A DNA stretch of 64,000 nt, from assembly GCA_019116445.1 (NCBI GenBank), contig DXBP01000019.1:53913-117912 (forward strand), given 5' to 3'. This stretch comes from Candidatus Gemmiger excrementigallinarum (GTDB lineage: Bacteria > Bacillota > Clostridia > Oscillospirales > Ruminococcaceae). Shown one piece after another: positions 27,133-37,724 of the stretch (its first letter is position 1; each line of letters starts with the position of its first letter). The notes under the pieces were generated by a model. It saw nothing but the letters and a program-made list of their open reading frames with translations. It was not told the origin of the DNA and ran no database searches. Made by a program: the position numbers and the translations under genes.

Positions 27133-27903
27133 ATGGATAAACAGAATCGTAAAGCCATCATCGCCGGCAACTGGAAAATGAACATGACCCCCACCGAGGC
27201 CGGTCATCTGATCGACGCGCTGGTTCCCGCTGTGCAGGGTGCCAACTGCGAAGTTGTCATCTGCGTTCCCTTCACCGACCTGTGCGTGGCTGTAGCCAAG
27301 TGCAGCGGCACCAACATCCATGTGGGTGCTGAGAATGTCCACTTCGAGAAGTCCGGCGCTTTCACCGGCGAGATCTCTGCCGATATGCTCACCGATCTGG
27401 GTGTTGAGTACGTCGTGATCGGCCACAGCGAGCGCCGTCAGTATTTTGCCGAAACCGATGAAACCGTCAACAAGCGTGCCCTGGCAGCCCTGAACGGTGG
27501 CCTGAAGCCCATCATCTGCGTGGGCGAAAGCCTGGCCCAGCGTGAGCAGGGTGTCACCGAGGAACTGGTCCGTATGCAGGTCAAGATTGCGCTGAACGGC
27601 GTCACCGCCGAGCAGCTCAAGAACGTTGTCATCGCCTACGAGCCCATCTGGGCCATCGGCACCGGCAAGACCGCTACCGCTGACCAGGCACAGGAAGTCT
27701 GCGCGGCCATCCGTAAGGTCGTTGGCGAGCTGTACGGCGAGGATGCCGCCAAGGCCCTGACCGTTCAGTACGGCGGCAGCATGAATGCCAAGAACGCCGA
27801 AGAACTGCTCGGCAAGCCCGATGTGGACGGCGGCCTGATCGGCGGCGCTTCCCTGAAGGCAGACCAGTTTGCCATTATCGTGGACGCAGCCAGCAAGGGC
27901 TGA
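27133..27903 (+). CDS. tpiA: Triose-phosphate isomerase
   Basis: [75 protein letters not shown]. Confidence 0.98.
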   Translation: MDKQNRKAIIAGNWKMNMTPTEAGHLIDALVPAVQGANCEVVICVPFTDLCVAVAKCSGTNIHVGAENVHFEKSGAFTGEISADMLTDLGVEYVVIGHSERRQYFAETDETVNKRALAALNGGLKPIICVGESLAQREQGVTEELVRMQVKIALNGVTAEQLKNVVIAYEPIWAIGTGKTATADQAQEVCAAIRKVVGELYGEDAAKALTVQYGGSMNAKNAEELLGKPDVDGGLIGGASLKADQFAIIVDAASKG

Positions 27904-28006
27904 TCCCTTCCCCCAACGTAAGGAGAGTTCCGGCAGTCCTCTGCGGGCTGCCGGGCCCTCTTTTCTCATTTTCAGATTATCAAGATTCTAAGGAGATTGC
28001 ACTCTT

Positions 28007-29533
28007 ATGAGCAAAAAGCCTGTACTTCTCTGCATTATGGACGGTTTCGGCTGGACGCCCGACCAGACCTTCGGCAATGCCGTAACCGCCGCCAAGAAAC
28101 CCAATCTGGACAAGATTTTTGCCACCTACCCGATGACGACCATCGACGCTTCCGGCATGGCGGTAGGTCTGCCCGACGGCCAGATGGGCAACTCTGAGGT
28201 CGGTCACACCAATATGGGTGCCGGCCGCATCGTGTACCAGCAGCTGACCCTCATCACCAAGTCCATCCAGGACGGCGAGATGGTCAAGAATCCTGTGTTG
28301 TACAACAACATGAAAAAAGCCATCGATGCCGGCAAGGCCATTCACCTGATGGGCCTGGTAGGCACCGGCGGTGTGCACAGCCATGCTGACCACTGGTTCG
28401 GCGTGCTGGATATGGCCAAGCACATGGGCGCTACCAAGGTGTACCTGCACTGCATCATGGACGGCCGTGACACCGACCCCCACAGCGGCAAGGGCTTCCT
28501 GGCCGACCTGCAGGCCAAGCTGGATGAGCTGGGCATTGGCCAGATCGCCACGGTCACCGGCCGTTACTACGCCATGGACCGTGACAACAACTGGGACCGC
28601 GAGGAAAAAGCCTACGCAGCCTTTGTGTACGGCGAGGGCAACCATGCCGCCAACGCTCAGGAGGCCATCGACGCCAGCTATGCTGCCGATGTGACCGATG
28701 AGTTTGTGGTGCCCGTGGTTACCTGCGAGGGCGGCCGCGTGGAGAACGGCGATACCGTGATCTTCATGAACTTCCGCCCCGACCGTGCCCGCCAGATGAC
28801 CCGCATCTTCTGCGACGATGCTTTCAATGGCTTCGAGCGCCGCGGAGGTCGTTTGCAGGTGAACTACGTCTGCATGGCCGAGTACGATGCCACCATGCCC
28901 AACTGCGAAGTGGCTTACCCGCCGGTGGAACTGAAAAACGTGCTGGGTGAGTACCTGTCCAAGAACGGCAAGACCCAGCTGCGGATCGCCGAAACCGAGA
29001 AGTATGCCCATGTGACCTTCTTCTTCAACGGCGGCGTGGAGGCTCCCTATGAGGGCGAGGACCGCAAGGTCATTCCCAGCCCGAAGGTGGCAACCTACGA
29101 TCTCAAGCCCGAGATGAGCGCCTATGAGGTGGCTGACGAGTGCAAGGCCCGCATCGAGAGCGGCAAGTACGACGTCATCATCCTGAACTTTGCCAACTGC
29201 GACATGGTCGGCCATACCGGTGTGTTTGATGCCGCCGTCAAGGCTGTGGAAGCTGTGGACAAGGCTGTGGGTGAAGTCGTGGACGCTGTGCTGGCCCAGG
29301 GCGGCGTGGTCTTCCTGACCGCCGACCACGGCAATGCCGAGAAGATGGAGAACCCCGACGGCAGTGCCTTCACTGCCCACACCACCAACGTGGTGCCCTT
29401 TGCGGTGATTGGTGCCGGCGACGTCAAGCTCCGCGAAGGTGGTTGCCTGGCGGACATCGCCCCCACCATGCTGCCCTATATCGGCCTGCCCGTACCGGAA
29501 GAAATGACCGGCAAGAGCATCATCGTCGAGTAA
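28007..29533 (+). CDS. gpmI: 2,3-bisphosphoglycerate-independent phosphoglycerate mutase
   Basis: LLCIMDGFGWTPD, MGNSEVGHTNMGAGRIVYQ, IMDGRDTDPHSGKGF, LTADHGNAEKM. Confidence 0.97.
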   Translation: MSKKPVLLCIMDGFGWTPDQTFGNAVTAAKKPNLDKIFATYPMTTIDASGMAVGLPDGQMGNSEVGHTNMGAGRIVYQQLTLITKSIQDGEMVKNPVLYNNMKKAIDAGKAIHLMGLVGTGGVHSHADHWFGVLDMAKHMGATKVYLHCIMDGRDTDPHSGKGFLADLQAKLDELGIGQIATVTGRYYAMDRDNNWDREEKAYAAFVYGEGNHAANAQEAIDASYAADVTDEFVVPVVTCEGGRVENGDTVIFMNFRPDRARQMTRIFCDDAFNGFERRGGRLQVNYVCMAEYDATMPNCEVAYPPVELKNVLGEYLSKNGKTQLRIAETEKYAHVTFFFNGGVEAPYEGEDRKVIPSPKVATYDLKPEMSAYEVADECKARIESGKYDVIILNFANCDMVGHTGVFDAAVKAVEAVDKAVGEVVDAVLAQGGVVFLTADHGNAEKMENPDGSAFTAHTTNVVPFAVIGAGDVKLREGGCLADIAPTMLPYIGLPVPEEMTGKSIIVE

Positions 29534-29548
29534 TAGCTGCATAAAATC

Positions 29549-29585
29549 AACGAACCGCCGCACCAATGTGCGGCGGTTCGTTTTT
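29549..29585 (+). terminator. Terminator after gpmI
   Basis: AACGAACCGCCGCAC/GTGCGGCGGTTCGTT stem then TTT. Confidence 0.8.
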
Positions 29586-29673
29586 GTGGCAGCCGGTGTA
29601 CCTGCTTGTACTTTTGGAAAAAATGCGGTATAGTAGAAGAAATTTTTTGCAAATATCGGAGGAAATTGCATCG

Positions 29674-31977
29674 ATGGAGTTCGGAAAGAAAACGGATGTG
29701 CTGCGCCGACCGGCCGTTTGGCTTCTGCTGCTGATGGAACTGTTGCTGCTGGCAAGCGCCATTCTGTCTGCGGCGCAGGCTACCACCGAATATCGTTTTA
29801 CGGCGGAAGAGTGGGAGCCGATCGCGCAAGACTCTGTCATTGGATATGACGAGGAAGGTCGTCGCGGCGTGACAGAGATGAGTAACGGAGAACCGATTCT
29901 GCAAACGCCGGCTATGAGCCTCCCGGCAGGACACTATCGCATTACCATTGACTATTATTATGAGCCGAACATGACGAAAGAAGGAGTCCGTCACCGGTCA
30001 ACGCTCTACTTTGTCAGTGAGCAGAAACTGGCTGTCACCGGGGAACGGGCCTGGATCGATGTCAGTGCACAACATGATACAGTTGTGCTGAATGTGGCCA
30101 ATCCCAGTGATACGATCCGTTTGGTGGCCGATAATGACGGCGGCATTTTTACGGTGGGAACGGTGGAAATCAAACAGGATGCAGTTTATGCGTGGTTCTG
30201 TGTTGCGTGCTGGTTGATGCTGTTCGTGGCCGTTGATTTGGTACTTTTCTGGCTGCTTGCCCGGAAAGGAAAAAACCGGGATAAGGCACTGCGTTACGGT
30301 TGTATCGCAGTGCTGGCAGGAACGGTTGCACTGGTCTGCGCACCGCTCTTTGTCAGCGGAGGCGGCATGAACGGGGACGACTGGTTGTACCATTTGTCCC
30401 GGATAGAAAATATTGCCCAGTCTTTGCAGCAGGGGCAATTCCCGGTGCGGATCTATTCCCAGGCCAAAGGAGGGTACGGGTATGCACCCTCTCAATTTTA
30501 TGGGGAATTGTTTTTGTATTTCCCCGCGGTGCTGCGCCTTTTTGGCGTGAGTTTGCAGGCTGCCTACCGTGCCTATGTGATAGCGGTACAAGCAGTGGCG
30601 GCGGGGATTTCGTTTTTCAGCTTCCGGCAGATTTTCAAGCACGACAAGACAGCTCTGCTGGGCAGCGTACTGTACCTGTTGGCCCCCTATCATCTGTATA
30701 ATATCTATTGTCGCAGTGCAGTGGGGGAATATACAGCGTATGCCTTCCTGCCGCTGATTCCGGCCGCATTGAGCTTGTTGTATGGTGCGCAGCAGCCGGA
30801 CCGTGCGCAGGGCAAAAAGGCTTGCATAGAACTGGTTTTTGCTTTTGGAGCACTTGTACAAACCCACATTCTGACAATGGAGATGGCATTTCTGGGAACT
30901 GCGATTTTCTGTGTGTGCCATCTGAAGCGAACCTTCAGCAAGTCGGTCCTCAGAACCTGGATCCTGGCGGTCGCCTGGGTGATTTTGTTGAACCTCTGGT
31001 TCCTGGTTCCCTTTGTGGGGGCTATGCTGGGCGGATACAGCCGGATGTACGGTGTGGGCGATTTCAACAGCGGTCTGGCAATTCAGGACCAGGGGCTGCA
31101 GCCAGGAGAACTTTTGTTGCAGACCGAAGCGGGCATCAGTGTGGGAATCGTGCTGCTTGTTGGAGCGGCGGCCTTCCTGTGGTGCTGGCTGACCGGGGAA
31201 GGCAAACCAACGCCAAAAGAAAGTAAGATCGGGCTGTGGTCTGTGGGGTTGGGCGTATTGGCTTGTTGGATGGCCACCGATACTTTCCCTTGGTGCTATG
31301 TGGGTACACTGCCGGTCATCGGGCGGTTCCTGCTGGCAGTCCAGTTCCCTTGGCGGTATCTTTCGCCGGCTTCTCTGTTGCTGGTGTTGGGTACGATCTG
31401 TGCGGTGTCCGTTTTACGCAGAACACGAGGAGCGCAGGTGTGGTCGGTACTGCTTTTGTCTGCCGCACTGTTGAGCACGGTTACGTTTTACCAGAATGGC
31501 CTGCGGGAAGGGCAGACCGGCTATATTGGGGATCGCGCTCAATTGGTGTATGGCTGCAATCATTATAGCAATGTGGCCTGGTATTTTGATGATTTGTATC
31601 TGCCGGATGGTGCTATCGAAACCAGAGATGGTTTTGAAACAGAGGCCGGAGCCACAACAGTGGAAATCTCTTCGATGGAACGGGAAGACAACGGCATGGT
31701 ACTGCAATGCAAGGTGCCTACAGGCCAGACCGGATATGTGGAACTGCCGTTACTGTACTATCCCGGTTATACCGTGACACAGGGCGAGGGTCAGGTATTC
31801 CGAACCGCCAATGGTATGGTGGGGGTGGAAATTCCCGATGGCTATGACGGAGAAATCCGTGTTGCGTTCCGGGAAGCTAAGCGTTGGCTTGCGGCAGATG
31901 CAATCACGGTTTTGGCGTGTATTGCTTTTGTTGCTTATGTGTGTGGCTATCCGCGGCGTAAAAAGAAAAATGTATAA
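29674..31977 (+). CDS. Large polytopic membrane protein (YfhO/GT-C-like)
   Basis: Many TM segments, GDDWLYHLSRIENIAQSLQQGQFPVRIYSQAKGGYGYAPSQFYGELFLYFPAVLRLFG; start 29674 preceded by GGAGG. Confidence 0.65.
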   Translation: MEFGKKTDVLRRPAVWLLLLMELLLLASAILSAAQATTEYRFTAEEWEPIAQDSVIGYDEEGRRGVTEMSNGEPILQTPAMSLPAGHYRITIDYYYEPNMTKEGVRHRSTLYFVSEQKLAVTGERAWIDVSAQHDTVVLNVANPSDTIRLVADNDGGIFTVGTVEIKQDAVYAWFCVACWLMLFVAVDLVLFWLLARKGKNRDKALRYGCIAVLAGTVALVCAPLFVSGGGMNGDDWLYHLSRIENIAQSLQQGQFPVRIYSQAKGGYGYAPSQFYGELFLYFPAVLRLFGVSLQAAYRAYVIAVQAVAAGISFFSFRQIFKHDKTALLGSVLYLLAPYHLYNIYCRSAVGEYTAYAFLPLIPAALSLLYGAQQPDRAQGKKACIELVFAFGALVQTHILTMEMAFLGTAIFCVCHLKRTFSKSVLRTWILAVAWVILLNLWFLVPFVGAMLGGYSRMYGVGDFNSGLAIQDQGLQPGELLLQTEAGISVGIVLLVGAAAFLWCWLTGEGKPTPKESKIGLWSVGLGVLACWMATDTFPWCYVGTLPVIGRFLLAVQFPWRYLSPASLLLVLGTICAVSVLRRTRGAQVWSVLLLSAALLSTVTFYQNGLREGQTGYIGDRAQLVYGCNHYSNVAWYFDDLYLPDGAIETRDGFETEAGATTVEISSMEREDNGMVLQCKVPTGQTGYVELPLLYYPGYTVTQGEGQVFRTANGMVGVEIPDGYDGEIRVAFREAKRWLAADAITVLACIAFVAYVCGYPRRKKKNV

Positions 31978-31978
31978 C

Positions 31979-32013
31979 AAAAAAGCTGTGCCATAAGGCA
32001 CAGCTTTTTTTGT
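31979..32013. terminator. Terminator between convergent genes
   Basis: AAAAAGCTGTGCCATAAGGCACAGCTTTTTTT. Confidence 0.8.
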
Positions 32014-32021
32014 TATAGATT

Positions 32022-33116
32022 TTACGCACCTGCCAAAGGAACGAACCAGGCAGCGGCCACATACAAAAGATACAGAACCAGGCAAGCAGCACCCTGCCAG
32101 CGGTACAGGCGGCGGCGCAGCAGCGGCGGCAACAGCAGCACCAGCGTCATGGCAGCGCAGACCGGCAGGTCGTAGTGCCGGAACTGAGAACCGAAGGGAA
32201 GACGTTCCCGGTACATCAGGCTGGAAATCGGCAGCGCCAGAGTCAGGTTAAGGATGGCACTGTTCACAAGCTGCATCGGCAAGGTGCGCGGCGGAAAGTA
32301 GCGGCAGCGCACCGAAAAACGTTTCCAAACCGAACCCAGGGGATGATCCAGGGCATCGGCCAGCAGCGGCAGACAGAAGCCAAAACTGATAAGAGTGGCA
32401 GCCCATAAGGCCTGGATGGTCCCGGTAAGGTTGGCAAGGCTGGCCGCACTGTATACCAGCGCCTGGGCACCCAGCGCCAGCAACAACAGGCCGCTGAGGA
32501 CGCCGGCCAGATTTTTGAGCGCGTTGGCCACACTCATAACAGGGAAGGCCATGGTGTGGTTGGTGTAGCCGTAGGGGGAACCCGGGGATTGCGGGGCAGG
32601 GGAGCTGACTGCTGTGTCGGTGGATATCTGATCGCTGCCTTCCCCGTAAATATAATGGTGCTGGTACACAATGCTGATCAGCACAAAGACTACAAAAAGG
32701 AACATCAAAAGACCGGTGCCGGTATAACTCAGGGTGCCATCCCGTACGAACACAGCCAATACGCCGCAGGCGGCCAGCAAAAGCAGACATTTGCGGCAGA
32801 ATTCATTGCGGTCTACCGAAACGGTATGGCGGGGATTGAGCAGACAGATGGCCAGTGCCAGTCCCAGACTGGCTACCGCACCAGCCAGCGCGGTGCCTAC
32901 CGCCAGGGAGGTGATAGAAAGACCGGCGGCCAGAAATGCCAGCATCAGCTGGGGCAAAGCCAGGCAAAAGGGCGCAACCGTCCCGCCGACTACCCACATG
33001 GGCAGTCCGCACAGGGCGCAGCACCAGGTGGTGCAGCGTCCTGCCAGGCGGCTTCCCACGGCAGTCAGCACAAGGCCAAGCCCGTAAACCAGCAATGTCA
33101 GAAGTAACACCGGCAT
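32022..33116 (-). CDS. Hypothetical polytopic membrane protein
   Basis: MPVLLLTLLVYGLGLVLTAVGSRLAGRC... multiple hydrophobic segments; start chosen at internal Met. Confidence 0.6.
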   Translation of the reverse strand: MPVLLLTLLVYGLGLVLTAVGSRLAGRCTTWCCALCGLPMWVVGGTVAPFCLALPQLMLAFLAAGLSITSLAVGTALAGAVASLGLALAICLLNPRHTVSVDRNEFCRKCLLLLAACGVLAVFVRDGTLSYTGTGLLMFLFVVFVLISIVYQHHYIYGEGSDQISTDTAVSSPAPQSPGSPYGYTNHTMAFPVMSVANALKNLAGVLSGLLLLALGAQALVYSAASLANLTGTIQALWAATLISFGFCLPLLADALDHPLGSVWKRFSVRCRYFPPRTLPMQLVNSAILNLTLALPISSLMYRERLPFGSQFRHYDLPVCAAMTLVLLLPPLLRRRLYRWQGAACLVLYLLYVAAAWFVPLAGA

Positions 33117-33166
33117 CTCAATCACCTGAAAAGGGCAGCGCACAGCGCTGCCCCAAATCATTTCAA

Positions 33167-34606
33167 TTAGTAAGCAATGCCCCAAACGACCATCTTGGTG
33201 GCAGGTTTGCCGCAGACCGGGCAGACATCACTCAGGTGCTCCTGCTCGAACGGCATGCAGCGGCTGGAAAGCCCCGCCTGTTCCTTCATGGCTTCTTCGC
33301 AGGCCAGATCGCCGCACCACATGGTCTTGATGAAACCGGTGGAGGCAGCAGTCTTTTCCTTGATTTCGTCCATGGTGGTGGCGCTCATGGTACGGGCTTC
33401 GCGGTTCTTCAGTGCGCGGTCGTACAGGTCTTTGGCCAGCGCATCCAGCGCGGCGGGAATGGCGGAAGCCAGATCTTCGAACTTGACGAACTGCTTTTCA
33501 CGGGTATCGCGGCGGACCAGCACGCACTGGCCCTGTTCAATGTCGCGGGGGCCGACTTCCAGGCGGATAGGCACGCCCTTCATTTCCCACTGGGCGAACT
33601 TCCAGCCAGGCTGTTTGTCGCTGTCGTCCAGCTTCACGCGGGCGTATTTGCCAATCTCGGCAGCCAGCTCACGGGTCTTTTCCAGAACGCCGGGCTTGTG
33701 GGCGGCCACCGGCACGATGACTACCTGCACCGGGGCAATGGCTGGGGGCAGGATCAGACCGTCGTCATCGCCGTGGGTCATGATGATGGCACCAATCAGA
33801 CGGCTGGAAGCACCCCAGCTGGTCTGGAAGGGGTACTGCAGCGTGTTGTCGCGGCCGGTAAAGGTCACGTCATAGGCACGGCTGAATTTATCACCGAAGT
33901 AATGGCTGGTGCCGCTCTGCAGCGCCTTGCCGTCTTTCATCATGGCTTCGATGGTATAGGTGGCCTCGGCGCCGGCAAACTTTTCCTTGTCGGTCTTGCG
34001 GCCCTTGATCACGGGGATGCACAGGTCATGCTCGCAGAAATCCGCATAGCAGTTCAGCTGCTGTTCGGTTTCCGCCTCGGCCTCGGCAGCCGTTTCGTGA
34101 ATGGTGTGGCCTTCCTGCCACCAGAATTCGCGGGTGCGCAGGAACGGACGGGTGGATTTTTCCCACCGTACCACGCTGCACCACTGGTTGTACAGCATGG
34201 GCAGGTCACGGTAGCTGTGCAGCACATGGCTGAAATGGTCGCAGAACAGCGTTTCGCTGGTGGGGCGCACCGCAAGCCGCTCCTCCAGGGGCTCGCTGCC
34301 GCCCATCGTGACCCAGGCAACCTCAGGGGCAAAGCCGTTGACCAGTTCGCCTTCCTTTTTCAGCAGGCTTTCGGGCATCAGCATGGGCATCGCCACATTC
34401 TCGTGGCCGGTAGCCTTGAAGCGGGCATCCAGGTTTTTCTGGATGTTTTCCCAGATCGCATAGCCGTAGGGGCGCAGCACCACAAAACCCTTCACGCTGG
34501 AATATTCCACCAGTTCGGCTTTGGTGCAGATGTCGGTATACCACTGGGCGAAGTCGACCTCCTGCGCGGTGATCGCTTCGACCATTTTTTTCTTATCGCT
34601 TGCCAT
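33167..34606 (-). CDS. proS: Prolyl-tRNA synthetase (archaeal/eukaryal-type, ProS type 3)
   Basis: DFAQWYTDICTKAELVEYSSVKGFVVLRPYGYAIWENIQKNLD, LAVRPTSETLFCDHF, QWCSVVRWEKSTRPFLRTREFWWQEGHT. Confidence 0.95.
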   Translation of the reverse strand: MASDKKKMVEAITAQEVDFAQWYTDICTKAELVEYSSVKGFVVLRPYGYAIWENIQKNLDARFKATGHENVAMPMLMPESLLKKEGELVNGFAPEVAWVTMGGSEPLEERLAVRPTSETLFCDHFSHVLHSYRDLPMLYNQWCSVVRWEKSTRPFLRTREFWWQEGHTIHETAAEAEAETEQQLNCYADFCEHDLCIPVIKGRKTDKEKFAGAEATYTIEAMMKDGKALQSGTSHYFGDKFSRAYDVTFTGRDNTLQYPFQTSWGASSRLIGAIIMTHGDDDGLILPPAIAPVQVVIVPVAAHKPGVLEKTRELAAEIGKYARVKLDDSDKQPGWKFAQWEMKGVPIRLEVGPRDIEQGQCVLVRRDTREKQFVKFEDLASAIPAALDALAKDLYDRALKNREARTMSATTMDEIKEKTAASTGFIKTMWCGDLACEEAMKEQAGLSSRCMPFEQEHLSDVCPVCGKPATKMVVWGIAY

Positions 34607-34637
34607 GTCTACTCCTTCACATCATACGGCGTGAACC

Positions 34638-34874
34638 TTACAGCCGCTCCTCCAGATAATTGACCACATCACCGACGGTGTGGAAGGTCTCGATGTCTTC
34701 ATCGGGAATCTCCACGCCGAACTCGTCGGACAGGGTGGTGATCATATCAATAACATCCAGGCTGTCAGCGCCGAAATCGTTGACGATATCGCTGTCAGGG
34801 GTGATTTTCTCAGGGTCAACTTCCAGCTGATCAGCCAGGTAATCGCGGATACGCGCAAAAACTTCGGAATCCAT
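34638..34874 (-). CDS. acpP: Acyl carrier protein
   Basis: ITPDSDIVNDFGADSLDVIDMITTLSDEFGVEIPDEDIE with DSL phosphopantetheine site. Confidence 0.96.
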   Translation of the reverse strand: MDSEVFARIRDYLADQLEVDPEKITPDSDIVNDFGADSLDVIDMITTLSDEFGVEIPDEDIETFHTVGDVVNYLEERL

Positions 34875-35022
34875 AATTTAACTCCTTCTGCAAACAAATA
34901 TTCATTAAATATATAGCGTATCTGCCGAAGGATGTCAAGGGGGGCCGGGAAAAATGGGCGTCCCGCCGCCGAGTGTTGAAATCCTATTCTGCCGCATACC
35001 TTGATCGGGGGAGTGTGATGGC

Positions 35023-35871
35023 ATGAAACTGGAATTTACCAAAATGCAGGGGGCAGGCAACGACTACATTTACCTGGACTGCCGGCACGGTGGTTTGCCG
35101 GCGGAGGCAGGGCAACTTGCGGCCCGGCTTTCCCGGCGAAGATTCTCCGTGGGGTCGGATGGATTGATCTGCATTGCGCCGCCGTTGCTGGCTGATGCCG
35201 ACGCCACGATGGTGATGTTCAATGCCGACGGCAGTGAAGGAATCATGTGCGGCAATGGTGTTCGCTGTGTGGCGGAGTATCTTTATACCCACGGCGTGGA
35301 GAAAGACCTCATCGAACTGGATACGCGGCAGGCCGGGCGCAAAACGCTCTACCGGGTAGGAACACATCAATGGCGGGCAGGTATGGGACGGTTTTCCACC
35401 CGGGCTGAAGATCTGCCGGCAGTGGGGCTGGGCGCAGGGCCGCTGCTGGAAGTACCGCTGGTGGCGGCGGGCCGCCCCTGGCAGGTCAGCTGCATCAGCA
35501 TGGGCAATCCGCACTGCGTGGTGGCCTGCCGGGAAGCGCCGCCCGTGGGGGAAGCACTGGCTTTGTGGGGCGCGGCTCTGTCGCAGCATCCGGCCTTTCC
35601 CCGGGGGACCAATGTGGAATTTGTCCGCGTCGAAAGTCCTTCCGAACTGACAGTCACTGTGTGGGAGCGGGGGAGCGGGGCCACGCTGGCCTGCGGCACA
35701 GGTGCCTGTGCGGCGGTGGCGGCACAGGTCCTGACCGGGCGCTGCCCCCGAGAAAAAACAGTGGAAGTTTCGCTGCCCGGCGGCCGGTTGGGGGTACAGG
35801 TCCTGGCTGACGATACGGTCCTGCTGACCGGTCCGGCAGAAACGGTGTTTTCCGGAACGATTGTGCTTTGA
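35023..35871 (+). CDS. dapF: Diaminopimelate epimerase
   Basis: FTKMQGAGNDYIYLDC, MFNADGSEGIMCGNGVRCVAEYL, MGNPHCVV, ERGSGATLACGTGACAAV. Confidence 0.97.
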   Translation: MKLEFTKMQGAGNDYIYLDCRHGGLPAEAGQLAARLSRRRFSVGSDGLICIAPPLLADADATMVMFNADGSEGIMCGNGVRCVAEYLYTHGVEKDLIELDTRQAGRKTLYRVGTHQWRAGMGRFSTRAEDLPAVGLGAGPLLEVPLVAAGRPWQVSCISMGNPHCVVACREAPPVGEALALWGAALSQHPAFPRGTNVEFVRVESPSELTVTVWERGSGATLACGTGACAAVAAQVLTGRCPREKTVEVSLPGGRLGVQVLADDTVLLTGPAETVFSGTIVL

Positions 35872-35948
35872 GGCGGCTTCTTTACACAGGCAAATGGGAC
35901 TGCTATAATGGGGATAACCCTTTTATCAATAGGAAGGAAGTTTCTAGT

Positions 35949-37640
35949 ATGTTGCGTCAAAAATTGCGGACGGCTTTGTTGATTCCGGGAGAAAAGAAAA
36001 GCGACCGCTTCTTCCGGCTCTTTCCGTGGATTTTTCTGATTGCGGCCTATTGCATCACGATGCTGGTGCTCTGCCTGCATGGCCGTGCCTACATCGACAG
36101 TGATATGGCCAGTGAGATGATTCTGTCGGACATTCTGAACAAAGAGGGCGGTTTGCTCACCACACAATGGTGGTACTCTACCGAGTTGCAGGTTTTTTGT
36201 CTGCAAATCTTTTATCGTATAGGTTTGCTGATATTCCCGCACCATTGGTATGCTGCGCGAATGTTGGGGCAGGCGTTGTTTATGCTTGCGCTGATTCTTT
36301 CGTATCTGTATATGGCACGCGGCTTGGGACTGCGAAATAGTGGTGTATGGGGGGCAGCAGCGTTAGCCTGCCCATTTGGTGCATGGTATCTTTGGTATGG
36401 CCCTTTTGGGGGATATTATCTGCCCTATATGATTTTGCTGCTGCTGGGATTTGGCGTGATGCTTCGACTGATGAAACCGGCAGGAAAGCGCCGCCGTATT
36501 GCCCAGTGGCTGTTCTTGCTGGCTACAAGCGCAGCTTCCGGTTTGAACGGCCTGAAAGGATTGATGGGATTTTTTGTCCCTATGATGCTGGCTGCTCTGG
36601 TGGCATTGGGGTTGCAATGGCATACTTCTCCGGAACGTTGCCCCGACAAAGAAAAGTGTCTGACCGTTGCGGCTGTTTTGGCGTTGCTGGTTGCAGGTGG
36701 AGCCTATGCGTTCAACAGTGTGTATTTGACAGCGACGCATACTTATGCAAGTTATAATGACCGGCTGTGGAATACGCTTGATTTTGCCACCCTGGCGAAC
36801 AAATGGATGGATTTTCTGTCGCTGTTTGGGTATCCGGTAGATTCTTTCCTGAAGGGGAAAGTGAAGCTCTTCTCACTGGAAGGTATATTGTCGGCTTTCA
36901 GCGTGTTGATCGCGGGGGCAATTGTATTTTCGTTGGTGCGGCTTTTGTTCCGATGGAAAGAACTGGACTCCGTTCAACGGGCGGCCCCGCTGTTGCTGAC
37001 CTCGGTTTGCGTGGTCCAGGGCGTGGTTTTTGCCTGCACAGGGGATGTGCAGTCTGCCAATGCTTCGTACTGGCTTACCTCGATGCCGCTGGTGTTCCCG
37101 GTTTTGCAACTGGAAGGGGAAACAGAGCACTTCCGGGTGCGCTTTACCAGGCGAATGGCGGCAATTGCTTTTTGTGTTTGCTTCGTGGCCACCAGCATAT
37201 CTTCTACGCGGCAGTTTTTCCAACAGGGCTACCGCGTGAATCCTCATCTGGAAGAAGTCTGCGACTGGCTGCAGGAACAGGGGTACACCCAGGGTTATGC
37301 GACTTTCTGGAATGGCAATGTGCTGACCGAATGGTCTGACGGGCAGATAGAAATGTGGGTGGCCAACGATTTCAATACGATGCAACCGTACCAGTGGCTG
37401 CAAAAAACCAGTCATGCCCAACCGCCGGAGGGAAAGATTTTCCTGCTTACAACCAGAGATGAACTGGGAACGATGGGCCTGTCGAATTTGTATTGGTGGT
37501 CTACGGTCGTGTATGAAGATGATGAACAGCAGATCACCGACCGGACCAAACGATATGTTGTCATGGAGTATTCCAGCTATGACGACATGATGGCCGCCAT
37601 TGCCGGGGCGCAGTCCTGGGCGGCGGAAGGGAAAGTCTGA
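35949..37640 (+). CDS. Polytopic membrane protein, unknown function
   Basis: Many TM helices; start MLRQKLRTALLIPGEKK preceded by AGGAAGG. Confidence 0.65.
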   Translation: MLRQKLRTALLIPGEKKSDRFFRLFPWIFLIAAYCITMLVLCLHGRAYIDSDMASEMILSDILNKEGGLLTTQWWYSTELQVFCLQIFYRIGLLIFPHHWYAARMLGQALFMLALILSYLYMARGLGLRNSGVWGAAALACPFGAWYLWYGPFGGYYLPYMILLLLGFGVMLRLMKPAGKRRRIAQWLFLLATSAASGLNGLKGLMGFFVPMMLAALVALGLQWHTSPERCPDKEKCLTVAAVLALLVAGGAYAFNSVYLTATHTYASYNDRLWNTLDFATLANKWMDFLSLFGYPVDSFLKGKVKLFSLEGILSAFSVLIAGAIVFSLVRLLFRWKELDSVQRAAPLLLTSVCVVQGVVFACTGDVQSANASYWLTSMPLVFPVLQLEGETEHFRVRFTRRMAAIAFCVCFVATSISSTRQFFQQGYRVNPHLEEVCDWLQEQGYTQGYATFWNGNVLTEWSDGQIEMWVANDFNTMQPYQWLQKTSHAQPPEGKIFLLTTRDELGTMGLSNLYWWSTVVYEDDEQQITDRTKRYVVMEYSSYDDMMAAIAGAQSWAAEGKV

Positions 37641-37724
37641 CGGAGCGAATCTTCCCTTGCACCCTTGGCAAAATTGTGGTAAATTAATTCTAATTGGATA
37701 AGTATACATACGAGGGGGATTCTC

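Noticed and set aside
25726-29755. 747-aa and 591-aa minus-strand ORFs
   Set aside because: Antisense shadows of pgk-tpiA-gpmI, which are unambiguous.
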